From positions 1-26,224 of the forward strand of contig JALRAY010000006.1 in the NCBI GenBank assembly GCA_023257955.1: DNA of 26,224 bases, in the 5' to 3' direction. The first letter of the stretch is position 1; each line of letters starts with the position of its first letter. The notes under the pieces were generated by a model. That model worked only from the letters and a program-made list of their open reading frames with translations. It did not search any database and was not told the DNA's origin. Made by a program: the position numbers and the translations under genes. The DNA comes from Amoebophilaceae bacterium. Its GTDB lineage: Bacteria > Bacteroidota > Bacteroidia > Cytophagales > Amoebophilaceae. Below are positions 1-8,538 of the stretch, piece after piece.

Positions 1-2
1 GA

Positions 3-113
3 GGGGTTAACTTATTTCGACTGGAAGTCGAATTTTACTCTAAAGAGTGTTATCAAGTGCATGTAGAAAGTGAGATGAATAGATCTACTCCACGGGCTAT
101 ATACTTGGAATGA
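3..113 (+). CDS. C-terminal fragment of an unidentified protein, cut by the window edge
   Basis: A frame open from the left edge runs 36 codons to a TGA at 111-113. Its composition is protein-like (charged and aromatic residues mixed, ending in TPRAIYLE). A hairpin lies 13 bases after the stop, as expected for a gene end. I do not recognise the family. It could be chance in a short AT-rich stretch; the only internal ATGs are near the end, so if real it starts outside the window. Confidence 0.3.
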   Translation, partial: GVNLFRLEVEFYSKECYQVHVESEMNRSTPRAIYLE

Positions 114-126
114 AAACTAGAAGTTT

Positions 127-146
127 CTATCAGCTGAAGCTGATGG
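127..146 (+). terminator. Hairpin, possible terminator
   Basis: An 8-pair stem (CTATCAGC with GCTGATGG, one G-T wobble) closes a TGAA loop. It lies between the frame ending at 113 and the HIT gene at 212. A T-run (ATTTTTC) comes only about 10 bases later, so it is an imperfect intrinsic terminator. A second small inverted repeat, TTCGAC/GTCGAA at 16-32, lies inside the upstream frame. Confidence 0.35.
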
Positions 147-211
147 ATTTAACCATTTTTCATAATTAAACTGCGGAAGAACGCTAATCACACAATCTTG
201 ACTCTAAAATT

Positions 212-610
212 ATGGCTAGTATATTCACTAAGATTATAAATCGCGAACTTCCAGCTAATGTTATAGCTGATAATAAGAAGTTTATAGCATTTCTGGACAT
301 ACATCCTATTGCTAAAGGACATACGCTAGTAGTCCCCAAAGTCGAGGTAGATTACATTTTTGATTTAGCCGATGCTTTCTTGAGTGAAATAATGTTATTT
401 GCTAAAAGTGTATCTAGGGGCATTCAAGCTGCCGTACCTTGTGTACGCGTAGGAATAGCGGTTGTGGGTTTAGAGATACCCCATGCACACTTGCATTTGG
501 TACCCATCAATACGGTACATGATATAGACTTTAGTAAGGCGCCTTTAAGTTTCACGGAGAAAGAATTGGCTGATACAGCCAAAGCTATTCAAGCACATAT
601 CCCATCATAA
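212..610 (+). CDS. HIT-family nucleotide-binding protein (HinT-like)
   Basis: This 132-residue cytosolic protein belongs to the histidine-triad superfamily, whose HinT branch hydrolyses nucleoside phosphoramidates and related AMP conjugates. The N-terminal SIFTKIINRELPA is the usual family opening. The C-terminal triad HAHLHLVP (His91, His93, His95) is intact, with His95 at the expected nucleophile position. GHTLVVPK at residues 36-43 matches the conserved strand. Length is normal for a single-domain HIT protein. The ATG at 212 begins directly with the conserved N-terminus. It stands alone, 111 bases before the ABC exporter gene. The family is clear; the physiological substrate cannot be read from sequence. 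Confidence 0.93.
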   Translation: MASIFTKIINRELPANVIADNKKFIAFLDIHPIAKGHTLVVPKVEVDYIFDLADAFLSEIMLFAKSVSRGIQAAVPCVRVGIAVVGLEIPHAHLHLVPINTVHDIDFSKAPLSFTEKELADTAKAIQAHIPS

Positions 611-657
611 CCTATCAAACACATGAATTTGATGCACTTACATGCCTTGTTTGCATA

Positions 658-686
658 TTGAACTAAAATTTAGAAAACTCTATACC
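658..686 (+). promoter_or_regulatory. Candidate promoter for the ABC transporter gene
   Basis: TTGAAC (658-663) and TATACC (681-686) are 17 bases apart and end 35 bases before the ATG at 722. This matches the general sigma-70 pattern. Bacteroidota often use a different consensus, so this is a weak prediction. Confidence 0.25.
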
Positions 687-721
687 TCATCCATATACTA
701 AATATTTAATCAAGTCTCAAT

Positions 722-2476
722 ATGACATTCGCTGCTATATTTTCTTTTTTCTTAAAGCACATTAAGCCTTACAAATGGTATTACATGATTATGTTTCTAC
801 CTCCCCTTTGTACTAGCTTTTACCCATTCGCCAATAACTATGTTATAAAACTATTATTAGATACGCTAGCGTATGTAGACATTTCAATGGATTATAAACA
901 GGTTCTCAAGCCCATTATATTCTTTTTAGCAGCGCATACTTGTTTAGATATCTCTTGGCGTATAGGTCAAGCAGCCTCCTGGAAATCTTTGCCTTATGTA
1001 CGCAGATCCTTTTTATTAGAAGTCTATGACTATGTACAGCACCACTCTTACTACTACTTTCAAAACAATTTTACAGGTATCATCACAAGTAAGATAAAAG
1101 GCATTTTAAATGGATACGATAAATTATGGGCAGAAATTCATCATGGCATAGGTTTAGTATGTTTGAAAATCATAGTCAATACATCTGTATTGGTAGCGCT
1201 CAACATCAAATTAGGCTTATTTGTATATGGGTGGAGTATATGCTTTTTAGTAGTGATGTATCATTGTTCTAAAAAATTAGAAACCTTGGCATATGCAGAA
1301 TCCGAAAGCAAGCATACGCTCATGGGGAAGATATCTGATAATATCATGAACATTGTTACCATTTTTGCCTTCTCAGCGCAAAAACGAGAGTTTCAGCTCA
1401 TCAATAAGTATATCTCCAATCATTATATACCTAATCAAGTATCCCTATATAAGTATGATTTTAAAGTTCAATGCATCGCGTCTATTCTCTATAGCATCAA
1501 ATTCACAGTCATTTTGTTATATACCATACACCTTCGTATGCAAGGGGTTATTACTATTGGTGATTTCGCATTTATACTGGGCTTAACGCTTGTACTGGCT
1601 GAAGACATGTGGAAAATTTCTATATCACTACAAGATATATTAAGAGAGATTGGAGACCTCAAAAGTGCTTTTGCTATCTTGTATAAAAACGACAATAGAG
1701 ATCCTATCGATATCAAACCATCTTTACAGCTACAACAAATCACATCTCCCAAAATAGAATTTAGACATATCTACTTTAACTACCCTACGGGGGAAGTAGT
1801 CTTCAAGGATTTAAACTTAACAGTGCAAGCAGGGGAAAAAGTAGGCATAGTAGGTTATTCAGGCGCAGGCAAATCTTCCGTTTTCAACCTGCTGATGCGT
1901 TACTTCAATCACCAGGAAGGACAGATTTTAGTGCAAGGTCAAGATATTAACCACTTTACAAGAGAATCATTAAGAAATCATATTAGTATCGTTCCCCAAG
2001 AACCTATTCTCTTTCATAGAAGTTTATTAGACAACTTGCGGTACGGCAAGCCAGAAGCTACGGAAGAAGAAATTATTGAAGCCTGCAAAAAAGCCCATAT
2101 TCATGACATTATCATGCGATTACCAGATAAGTACAAAACCTACACAGGAGAAAGAGGCCTGAAATTATCTGGAGGGCAGCGTCAAAGAATTGCCATTGCT
2201 AGAGCTATTTTAAAAGATGCTCCTATTCTATTGCTAGACGAAGCAACCTCCTCGTTGGATAGTAAAACAGAGCACTTAATCCAGCAAAGCCTAGATATAT
2301 TTATGAAGAATGATAATAAAACTGTTATTGCCATTGCCCATAGATTATCCACTCTCAAAAATGTGGATCGCATTATCGTATTTGAGAATGGTGTAGTTGT
2401 ACAACAGGGGACACACGAAGAACTGATACAGCATTCCGAGCTATACAGTAAACTGTGGAAAATACAAGATAATTAA
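722..2476 (+). CDS. ABC exporter, fused permease and ATPase (MsbA/MDR-like)
   Basis: This 584-residue half-transporter should work as an inner-membrane homodimer exporting a lipid, peptide or drug. Residues 1-320 are the membrane domain with several hydrophobic segments (about 20-45, 63-80, 145-182, 252-295). Residues 345-584 are the ATPase: Walker A GYSGAGKSS (378-386), Q-loop Gln426, signature LSGGQ (482-486), Walker B ILLLDE (502-507) with catalytic Glu507, and switch His540. All ATPase motifs are intact, so it is probably functional. It is monocistronic in appearance, with a candidate promoter upstream and a strong hairpin after the gene. The substrate is unknown; the family includes lipid A flippases and multidrug exporters, and the membrane domain is too divergent to choose. 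Confidence 0.93.
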   Translation: MTFAAIFSFFLKHIKPYKWYYMIMFLPPLCTSFYPFANNYVIKLLLDTLAYVDISMDYKQVLKPIIFFLAAHTCLDISWRIGQAASWKSLPYVRRSFLLEVYDYVQHHSYYYFQNNFTGIITSKIKGILNGYDKLWAEIHHGIGLVCLKIIVNTSVLVALNIKLGLFVYGWSICFLVVMYHCSKKLETLAYAESESKHTLMGKISDNIMNIVTIFAFSAQKREFQLINKYISNHYIPNQVSLYKYDFKVQCIASILYSIKFTVILLYTIHLRMQGVITIGDFAFILGLTLVLAEDMWKISISLQDILREIGDLKSAFAILYKNDNRDPIDIKPSLQLQQITSPKIEFRHIYFNYPTGEVVFKDLNLTVQAGEKVGIVGYSGAGKSSVFNLLMRYFNHQEGQILVQGQDINHFTRESLRNHISIVPQEPILFHRSLLDNLRYGKPEATEEEIIEACKKAHIHDIIMRLPDKYKTYTGERGLKLSGGQRQRIAIARAILKDAPILLLDEATSSLDSKTEHLIQQSLDIFMKNDNKTVIAIAHRLSTLKNVDRIIVFENGVVVQQGTHEELIQHSELYSKLWKIQDN

Positions 2477-2836
2477 GATGAGAAGAAAGTGAAAGAAGGA
2501 AGCGGTGATGTAAAATATAGGAGTGGGGCTTCATTTCCAGCTGATTACGGTACCGCCATACCATGCAAACTGGTTGTGAAAACCCCAACCCCTATTAGGG
2601 GTTGGTACTGTTACTAAGTACTTTGCGATTTACATTGGCGGTTTTTAATCAGGTAACTCAGTATTAATACCCGTTATAAAATTAATATAACTGCGCAACA
2701 AGTATACATTCCCTTTTATCACCAGCTTCTTTATGTGCAAGAATTGCATACAATTGTTAATGCCTCAACATATAAATTTTTGAAACATTGGCATAGTTAG
2801 TTACTTTTGGAGTCATTTTTAACAATTTATAAACTT
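2477..2836. other. 360-base gap without a recognisable gene
   Basis: The gap between the ABC gene and gatA contains the hairpin at 2585-2605 and a smaller one, GGTA/TACC, at about 2549-2562. I found no tRNA cloverleaf and no convincing coding frame. The distal half is very AT-rich and probably holds the gatA promoter, although I could not fix one. Confidence 0.5.
2585..2605 (+). terminator. Strong hairpin, probable terminator of the ABC transporter gene
   Basis: A perfect 9-pair stem, CCAACCCCT with AGGGGTTGG, closes an ATT loop about 110 bases after the ABC gene stop. It is the most stable short hairpin I saw in the window. No clean T-run follows, so an RNA-stabilising role or other use is also possible. 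Confidence 0.45.
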
Positions 2837-4276
2837 ATGTCCGCTATCTCTCCTTTACCCTCTTTCAAAGACTTACACATCTCTCTGCAAGCAGGATTGC
2901 CTGACTTGAGGACTACAGTAGAACAATGCCTCGCCAATATTGATCAACAAAAACACCTCAATGCTTTCGTTAGAATCTATGCAGAAGAAGCACTAGCGCA
3001 TGCTGCAACCATCCAACAAAAAGCCCAAAATACGCACGCCGGTAGATTAGCAGGCTTAATAGTCGGCATAAAAGATATGCTCTGTTATAAAGATCACCCT
3101 TTGCAAGCAAGTAGCAAGATTTTGGAAGGCTTTATTTCGCAAATAAATGCGACAACAGTAGAACGCCTCATCCATGAAGATGCCCTGATCATAGGCCATC
3201 AAAATTGTGATGAGTTTGGCATGGGCTCTTCTACGGAAAACTCCATCTTTGGCCCCGTACGCAACGCTATCAATACCTCGAAAGTCGCAGGAGGCTCTTC
3301 AGGAGGATCTGCAGTAGCCGTGCAAGCACATATGTGTCATGTAGCATTGGGCACCGATACGGGAGGATCTGTTCGCCAACCAGCTGCTTTTTGCGGCCTT
3401 ATAGGCTTGAGGCCTACTTACGGAAGGAATTCCCGGTATGGGATGGTAGCCCATGCATCATCTTTTGATACCATTGGGATTTTAGCTAATAGCATATATG
3501 ACTGTGCCGCCGTATTAGAAGTGATTGCAGGGCCTGATGCGTATGACAGCACAACAAGCCAGCACCCTGTAGATAAGTATACAACACAACTTGACTTTAC
3601 TAAAAAAACACGCGTGGCTTATCTAAAAGAAGCGATAGACTATACAGGCCTTCAACCAGAGATTCGATCCAATACGCTGGAGACGATAGAAACATTGAAA
3701 GCGACAGGCCATCATGTAGAGGGCGTTACCTTGCCACTATGGGAGTATATTTTACCTACCTACTATGTATTGACCGCAGCTGAAGCAAGTTCGAATCTAG
3801 CCCGTTTTGATGGCGTTCGATATGGATATAGAGATCCAGACGCTAAGCATGTGACAGAGGCATACATCAAAACTAGGACTAAGGGTTTTGGCAAAGAGGT
3901 ACAAAGAAGAATCTTATTAGGGAACTTCGTTCTCACATCCTCGCACTATGATGATGATTTTATACAAGCTCAAAAAGTACGAAGACTCATTACAGATAGC
4001 CTAAAGGCTATGCTATCATCCTACGACTTCATCATCCTACCTACCATCCCCCATACAGCTTTTGATTTAGACTGTAATACCCATGACCCGATGAGCATGT
4101 ATTGGGCAGATATATACACTACCTTAGCTGCCATAGCCGGGGTACCAGCAATATCAATTCCCATAGGGTATGATGACGAAGGATTACCGATTGGTTTGCA
4201 AATTATAGGCAATAGCTTTCAGGAAGCAAGCTTGCTTGGCTTCTCTAAGCATATCTTAGAGGCAATGAAAGCCTGA
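2837..4276 (+). CDS. gatA: Glutamyl-tRNA(Gln) amidotransferase subunit A
   Basis: GatA is the glutaminase subunit of GatCAB. It releases ammonia from glutamine so that GatB can convert Glu-tRNA(Gln), and often Asp-tRNA(Asn), to the amide. The protein has 479 residues from the ATG at 2837 and is a full-length amidase-signature enzyme. The Ser-cisSer-Lys triad is intact: Lys79 in GIKD, Ser154 in GGSSGGS, Ser178 in TDTGGS, the classic GatA positions. An in-frame TTG at 2807 would add ten residues, but the ATG fits both the family length and the triad numbering. gatB and gatC are not adjacent, which is common because the subunits are often dispersed. The downstream rluD is 154 bases away. Confidence 0.95.
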   Translation: MSAISPLPSFKDLHISLQAGLPDLRTTVEQCLANIDQQKHLNAFVRIYAEEALAHAATIQQKAQNTHAGRLAGLIVGIKDMLCYKDHPLQASSKILEGFISQINATTVERLIHEDALIIGHQNCDEFGMGSSTENSIFGPVRNAINTSKVAGGSSGGSAVAVQAHMCHVALGTDTGGSVRQPAAFCGLIGLRPTYGRNSRYGMVAHASSFDTIGILANSIYDCAAVLEVIAGPDAYDSTTSQHPVDKYTTQLDFTKKTRVAYLKEAIDYTGLQPEIRSNTLETIETLKATGHHVEGVTLPLWEYILPTYYVLTAAEASSNLARFDGVRYGYRDPDAKHVTEAYIKTRTKGFGKEVQRRILLGNFVLTSSHYDDDFIQAQKVRRLITDSLKAMLSSYDFIILPTIPHTAFDLDCNTHDPMSMYWADIYTTLAAIAGVPAISIPIGYDDEGLPIGLQIIGNSFQEASLLGFSKHILEAMKA

Positions 4277-4430
4277 CAAATAAGCAGCTTTACAATCCCC
4301 AAAAAACCACGAAAAACTTACTCAAAATGGCATTCTGCGAAGCTATCTCGAAGAAAATCGACCATTAACAAACAAACCATAAACTAGCAGCCTTCCCCCA
4401 GAATTTGTTGACTCTTGTATCCCCACGCTA

Positions 4431-5471
4431 ATGGAACCTATAGATTTACATAATAGCTTAGAAGCGCAAGAACTATTTGAACACCATACCATTCACGTGG
4501 ATGCGGGCCAAAGCGCCTATCGCATCGATAAGTTTTTACTAGATCGCCTGCCTCATACTAGCCGCACCAAAATTCAATTAGCTATAGACAATAAATTTAT
4601 CCTCGTCAACGGCAAGTCTACCAAACCTAGTTACAAGGTACTGCCTAGGGATATTATTCAAATTGTTTTACCGACTCCTCCTCATCCAGCAGAACTGCTG
4701 CCGGAAGCTATACCACTAGATATTGTATATGAAGATGAGCACCTATTGATCGTACATAAACCTGCAGGCATGGTAGTACATCCAGGATATAACAATTGGA
4801 CCGGTACGTTGATGAATGCCTTAGTCTATCATGTACAGAACTTACCGAATAACCCTACATATAACCATAGACCAGGGTTGGTACACCGTATAGATAAAGA
4901 CACTTCCGGGTTATTAGTGATTGCTAAAACAGAATTCACCCTAGTTGCATTAGCCAAACAGTTTTTTGATCATACTATCGCACGAACCTACTATGCCTTG
5001 GTATGGGGAGAACCAGTCCCTACAATAGGAACCATAGACATTAGCTTAAACAGAAGCCAAAGTGATAGACGTGTGGTAGCTCCCTATGCGGATGAGACAA
5101 AAGGGAAAAGAGCCATCACGCACTATCAAGTAGTACAACCGCTCCAATATGTATCACTTGTCAAATGTAATTTAGAGACCGGCAGAACCCATCAAATTAG
5201 AGCCCATATGCAACACATCGGGCATCCCATCTTCGGTGATGCTACGTATGGAGGCAAACAACTGGTGAAGGGGCAAGCCTTCACGAAATACAAATCTTTT
5301 GTAGAAAATTGTTGGGAGATTATGCCACGGCAAGCATTACATGCATATTCCCTTGGGTTTACGCATCCTATAACACAAGAAAGCCTTTTTTTTGAAGCGC
5401 CACTGCCTACAGACTTTCAAATGGTATTGAATAAATGGACGAAATATGCGTATTATCATCAACTTACTTAA
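4431..5471 (+). CDS. rluD: 23S rRNA pseudouridine synthase, RluD family
   Basis: This 346-residue RluA/RluD-family enzyme isomerises uridines in RNA; RluD itself modifies helix 69 of 23S rRNA during late large-subunit assembly. An S4 RNA-binding domain covers about residues 28-80 (YRIDKFLLDRL onward, KFILVNGK). The catalytic domain follows, with KPAGMVVHPG (110-119) and the hallmark HRIDKDTSGL, whose Asp155 is the catalytic residue. The conserved GRTHQIRAHM is also present. The end overlaps the start of the ComEA-like gene by 26 bases, so the two are probably cotranscribed. RluD is the best match by domain layout and length; another RluA-family member with different target uridines cannot be excluded. 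Confidence 0.9.
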   Translation: MEPIDLHNSLEAQELFEHHTIHVDAGQSAYRIDKFLLDRLPHTSRTKIQLAIDNKFILVNGKSTKPSYKVLPRDIIQIVLPTPPHPAELLPEAIPLDIVYEDEHLLIVHKPAGMVVHPGYNNWTGTLMNALVYHVQNLPNNPTYNHRPGLVHRIDKDTSGLLVIAKTEFTLVALAKQFFDHTIARTYYALVWGEPVPTIGTIDISLNRSQSDRRVVAPYADETKGKRAITHYQVVQPLQYVSLVKCNLETGRTHQIRAHMQHIGHPIFGDATYGGKQLVKGQAFTKYKSFVENCWEIMPRQALHAYSLGFTHPITQESLFFEAPLPTDFQMVLNKWTKYAYYHQLT

Positions 5472-6228
5472 CTGGCTAAAACAGAAAATTCGAGATGAAT
5501 GCGGTTTTACTTATGCAGAAACAAACGGCATAGTTGTTTTATTGCTGGTGACGAGCATGCTGTTAGCGACTCCTTTTTTTCTCAGCTGGTACAGTAAATC
5601 GTATCATCACCCCCAATATGCTATCGATATCAAAGTGCTTAACAGTACATTAGCAAAGTTGCAAGCACAAAAAAATCAAAAGGTTAACCCTCACAGGACT
5701 CAGCATCATTCTAAATCTAATCCTCACATAGGCACAGCACAACCCCCTACTAGCTTACATGATGTAAACCTGATCAAGCCTACGGTATCACATCCTAAAC
5801 AACAGACCAAGAAATCGCCACCTTTCTATAAAGCTTTTGACATCAATACGGCAACATTGCAAGAGCTTCAAACATTGCCTGGCATAGGCGAGAAGCTAGC
5901 AACACGCATTTTAAAATATAAAAATCAACTAGGAGGGTTTGTACATAAACTGCAATATCAAGAAGTATATGGGATAGGGGAAATGGCATTGAAGCATCTC
6001 ATGCTGTATGGCTATATTGCATCCAATTTTCAGCCGCAGCAACTATCTATCAATCAAGCTGACTTCAAAACGTTATTAAGGCATCCGTATCTATCTTACG
6101 AACAGGTCAAAAAAATTATCCAATACAGAGAAAGGCAGGGTGCTTTTAAGCATCTAGAAGAATTAGAACAGCAAGAACTTATCGATCGCTATACCTTTGA
6201 TAGACTAGGTGCGTACTTACGACTGTAA
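5446..6228 (+). CDS. Membrane-anchored ComEA-like helix-hairpin-helix protein
   Basis: This 260-residue protein has one membrane segment near residues 28-49, a basic, low-complexity linker rich in Lys, His, Gln and Pro (about 70-127), and C-terminal helix-hairpin-helix DNA-binding repeats. These are INTATLQELQTLPGIGEKLA with the hairpin at 144-152, a second hairpin VYGIGEMAL at 174-182, and a further ComEA-type repeat at 202-246. ComEA proteins bind double-stranded DNA outside the inner membrane during natural uptake. Bacteroidota carry this single-anchor, multi-repeat form widely, often without proven competence. It overlaps rluD by 26 bases, and a comF homologue lies just downstream, which suggests a DNA-uptake link. 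No other competence gene (comEC, type IV pilus) is visible here. Confidence 0.82.
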   Translation: MRIIINLLNWLKQKIRDECGFTYAETNGIVVLLLVTSMLLATPFFLSWYSKSYHHPQYAIDIKVLNSTLAKLQAQKNQKVNPHRTQHHSKSNPHIGTAQPPTSLHDVNLIKPTVSHPKQQTKKSPPFYKAFDINTATLQELQTLPGIGEKLATRILKYKNQLGGFVHKLQYQEVYGIGEMALKHLMLYGYIASNFQPQQLSINQADFKTLLRHPYLSYEQVKKIIQYRERQGAFKHLEELEQQELIDRYTFDRLGAYLRL

Positions 6229-6397
6229 TTTGCTTGCCTCTGAAAAAGTGGTTGTTATACCCATTTTTCTGCGTGAGGGAACTAAGCTGCGTGCTTACTG
6301 GTTATTTTTTCATTTCGATGACTATCAACTCCTCATGTACACAAAGACGTCTGCAGAAAAGCATAACGCTGTATGTCACAAGAATCATCGATTACCT

Positions 6398-7096
6398 ATG
6401 CGTAGTATCATCCGCAATATGCTATACGACTGTGTAGCTTTATTCTTTCCTAGCTATTGCATTCACTGTCAAACAAAATTATTGCGGCAGGAACAATGGC
6501 TGTGTACAACGTGCTTTGCTTGCTTACCCCAAATCCCTTATAACGAACATACGGATAGCTTTATGGCGCAAAAGTTATGTGGCGAAGCGCCTATCATACA
6601 TGCGTTTGCTTTGTATAAATTTGGCGTAGGTAATGCTGTACAGCAGCTTGTACATCATCTGAAGTATAAAAATCACCCAGGGATTGGAGAAATGTTGGGG
6701 TACATAGGTGGCACGCAATGGATGCAAAAGCGCTCTCACAATCCATTTGACTGTGTTATGGCGATTCCTCTGCATCCCAAGAGATTGCGTAAACGGGGCT
6801 ATAACCAAAGCGAGCATTTTGCAAAAGGTTTAGCGGCAGCATTAAATGTGCCGTACTACAATCAATACATCCATCGCATCAAGCATACGGCTACACAAAC
6901 GAAGAAAAACAAGATAGAACGGATATATAATATGCAAGACGCTTTTGCTGCCATAGATACGGAACCTATTCACGATCAGCATGTGCTCTTGGTAGATGAT
7001 GTGATTACTACGGGGGCGACAGTCAAGGCTTGTGCCGGAGCGCTTTTTAACGCAGGCGTCAAAAAAATTAGTATTGCCGCTATCTGCATAGTTTAG
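6398..7096 (+). CDS. comF: ComF family phosphoribosyltransferase-like protein
   Basis: This 232-residue protein (from the ATG at 6398) has the ComFC layout. An N-terminal four-cysteine zinc finger (Cys21, Cys24, Cys36, Cys39) is followed by a type I phosphoribosyltransferase domain with the PRPP loop VLLVDDVITTGAT at 196-208. The family signature RLRKRGYNQSEHFAKGLA at 129-146 is also clear. ComF acts in the cytosol during transformation and is also thought to help DNA recombination or repair. A GTG at 6209 opens the same frame 63 codons earlier, but those residues resemble no family sequence and would overlap the previous gene. The later ATG gives the normal ComF length and places the first Cys motif 20 residues in. 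Confidence 0.9.
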   Translation: MRSIIRNMLYDCVALFFPSYCIHCQTKLLRQEQWLCTTCFACLPQIPYNEHTDSFMAQKLCGEAPIIHAFALYKFGVGNAVQQLVHHLKYKNHPGIGEMLGYIGGTQWMQKRSHNPFDCVMAIPLHPKRLRKRGYNQSEHFAKGLAAALNVPYYNQYIHRIKHTATQTKKNKIERIYNMQDAFAAIDTEPIHDQHVLLVDDVITTGATVKACAGALFNAGVKKISIAAICIV

Positions 7097-7108
7097 CCCA
7101 CGCATGGA

Positions 7109-7416
7109 CTATGTTAGATTATAAAAAACCGCATAGATTAGCCCCAAAAGAGGTTCTGCTGCACAACATGCTGAAGCATTGAGGTCTCTACTTATCTTAG
7201 ATTTAGGGCTCATATACCAAAGTCTCATTTGCATAATTTTAGTTCCGTGCGTAAATTCGCTTACTATTTCAGCTAAACAAGTAACGCCCACTCTAGCGGT
7301 GAATGAAGTATTACTCACAACAGCGCTGAAAATCACGTATATAGCTTAGATCAGCTTTTCGCATTTTTGTTTGTGCTAGCGCTCTTGCAACGCTTTTCAG
7401 CACAGAAGATGTAAAA
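7109..7416 (-). pseudogene. Possible remnant of a hotdog-fold acyl-CoA thioesterase
   Basis: The minus strand between comF and rpsH has a 79-codon frame entered from a stop rather than a real ATG. Near its start it reads YVIFSAVVSNTSFTARVGV followed by LAEI. This resembles the C-terminal half of the YciA/BFIT hotdog thioesterases (pattern: V-x-A-x-V-x-x-x-NTS-x-x-x-x-V-x-V-x-x-AE). Just upstream, a different frame reads ARALAQTKMRKADL before the match breaks, as expected after a frameshift. The N-terminal half, including the catalytic region, is missing. The likeness is by eye and short, so this may be a false lead. If real, it shows a gene lost next to the break point of the ribosomal operon. 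Confidence 0.27.
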
Positions 7417-7472
7417 ATGTTAGGTGATATAAAAAAAAAGATGTATCTATGTATTAAAGAAAGTTACCCCCT

Positions 7473-7874
7473 ATGATAACAGATCCTATAGCAGATTATT
7501 TAACAAGACTTAGAAATGCCATCCATGCGAGGCATAAAACAGTGCAAATACCTGCTTCCAAGCTCAAAAAAGAAATAACCCGCTTGTTGTTCGACAATGG
7601 CTATATCAAGCAATATACGTTTGATGACAAGGTGAATCACCAAGGCGCTATTACCATCGACATTAAATACGATTCCCGCACGAAGCATTCTCCTATTACT
7701 ACCTTAACAAGAATAAGCAAGCCTGGCCATAGAAGGTATGTTGGCGCAGATGACCTGCCTAATGTGTTAAATGGGCTTGGTATTGCTATTCTATCTACTT
7801 CCAAAGGTGTGATGAGTGATAAAGAAGCCCGGAAGGTACATACAGGCGGAGAAGTACTTTGTTACGTATATTAA
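7473..7874 (+). CDS. rpsH: 30S ribosomal protein S8
   Basis: S8 binds the central domain of 16S rRNA and is needed early in small-subunit assembly; in E. coli it also represses translation of its own operon. The 133-residue sequence starts with the family opening TDPIADYLTRLRNA and ends with the conserved GLGIAILSTSKGVMSDKEA and GGEVLCYVY. It is the first gene of the ribosomal run in this window. The genes that normally precede it (rplN, rplX, rplE, rpsN) are absent. A 19-codon reading frame at 7417-7476 ends on its start codon (ATGA overlap) and may be a leader peptide or chance. No Shine-Dalgarno is evident. Confidence 0.97.
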   Translation: MITDPIADYLTRLRNAIHARHKTVQIPASKLKKEITRLLFDNGYIKQYTFDDKVNHQGAITIDIKYDSRTKHSPITTLTRISKPGHRRYVGADDLPNVLNGLGIAILSTSKGVMSDKEARKVHTGGEVLCYVY

Positions 7875-7890
7875 TCATTATCTACACATT

Positions 7891-8445
7891 ATGTCCCGAA
7901 TAGGCAAACTACCCATTACATTACCCGAAAGCGTAGCTATCAAAAGTTTTGAAGATAATCTGCTGATTATCCAAGGACCTAAAGGCGAGCTGACATTGGA
8001 TATTGATCCTGTTATCAACCTGCAGATAGAAGCGAATATTATCACCGTGCAAAGACATACCAATCAGAAAAAGCATAAAGCCTTGCATGGGTTGTATAGG
8101 GTATTGATTAATAACATGATCATTGGCGTTAGTACAGGCTTTTCTAAAAGTTTGGAGTTAGTAGGTGTAGGTTATAAAGCTGCGCTAGAGTCTAATGTCT
8201 TAGACCTCGACCTTGGCTATTCTCATAAAATCTATTTTACCGTTCCCTCAGAAGTGGATGTGCGTACAGAAATAGCGAAAAACAAAAACCCTATGATTCA
8301 TTTGTGGAGTATCGATAAGCAATTGTTAGGGCAGATAGCGGCTAAGATCAAATCGTTGCGAAAAGTAGAGCCTTACAAAGGGAAAGGAATTCGATATTTA
8401 GGCGAACGTGTGATACAAAAAGAAGGTAAAAGAACGTCTAAATAA
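7891..8445 (+). CDS. rplF: 50S ribosomal protein L6
   Basis: L6 binds 23S rRNA near the sarcin-ricin loop and the factor-binding site. The protein has 184 residues with two related L6 folds. The opening MSRIGKLPITLP marks the true start at the ATG 7891, 16 bases after the rpsH stop; a GTG at 7816 in the same frame lies within rpsH and is not used. The C-terminal signature GQIAAKIKSLRKVEPYKGKG is intact, followed by GIRYLGERVIQKEGK. Unlike most of the operon it is followed by a long gap (148 bases) before rplR. Confidence 0.97.
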   Translation: MSRIGKLPITLPESVAIKSFEDNLLIIQGPKGELTLDIDPVINLQIEANIITVQRHTNQKKHKALHGLYRVLINNMIIGVSTGFSKSLELVGVGYKAALESNVLDLDLGYSHKIYFTVPSEVDVRTEIAKNKNPMIHLWSIDKQLLGQIAAKIKSLRKVEPYKGKGIRYLGERVIQKEGKRTSK

Positions 8446-8538
8446 TTTTGCTAACCAGTAGTAGTTATACTAATTAGGTTAGAGATTGCGGAAGTGTAAA
8501 ATTTAAAATCGGCTTATCTATCATTTAAGCAGGTATTA

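Noticed and set aside
2495..2506. GAAGGAAGCGG, resembling the SRP RNA loop motif
   Set aside because: There is no long flanking hairpin as required for 4.5S RNA, so the match is chance.
2807..2836. TTG start ten codons upstream of gatA
   Set aside because: The ATG at 2837 places the catalytic Lys79, Ser154 and Ser178 at standard GatA positions.
6209..6397. N-terminal extension of ComF from a GTG at 6209
   Set aside because: The 63 added residues resemble no ComF sequence and overlap the preceding gene; the ATG at 6398 gives the normal length and places the zinc finger correctly.
7816..7890. GTG start for rplF within rpsH
   Set aside because: L6 proteins begin MSRIGK, which is at the ATG 7891; the earlier stretch is the end of rpsH read in another frame.
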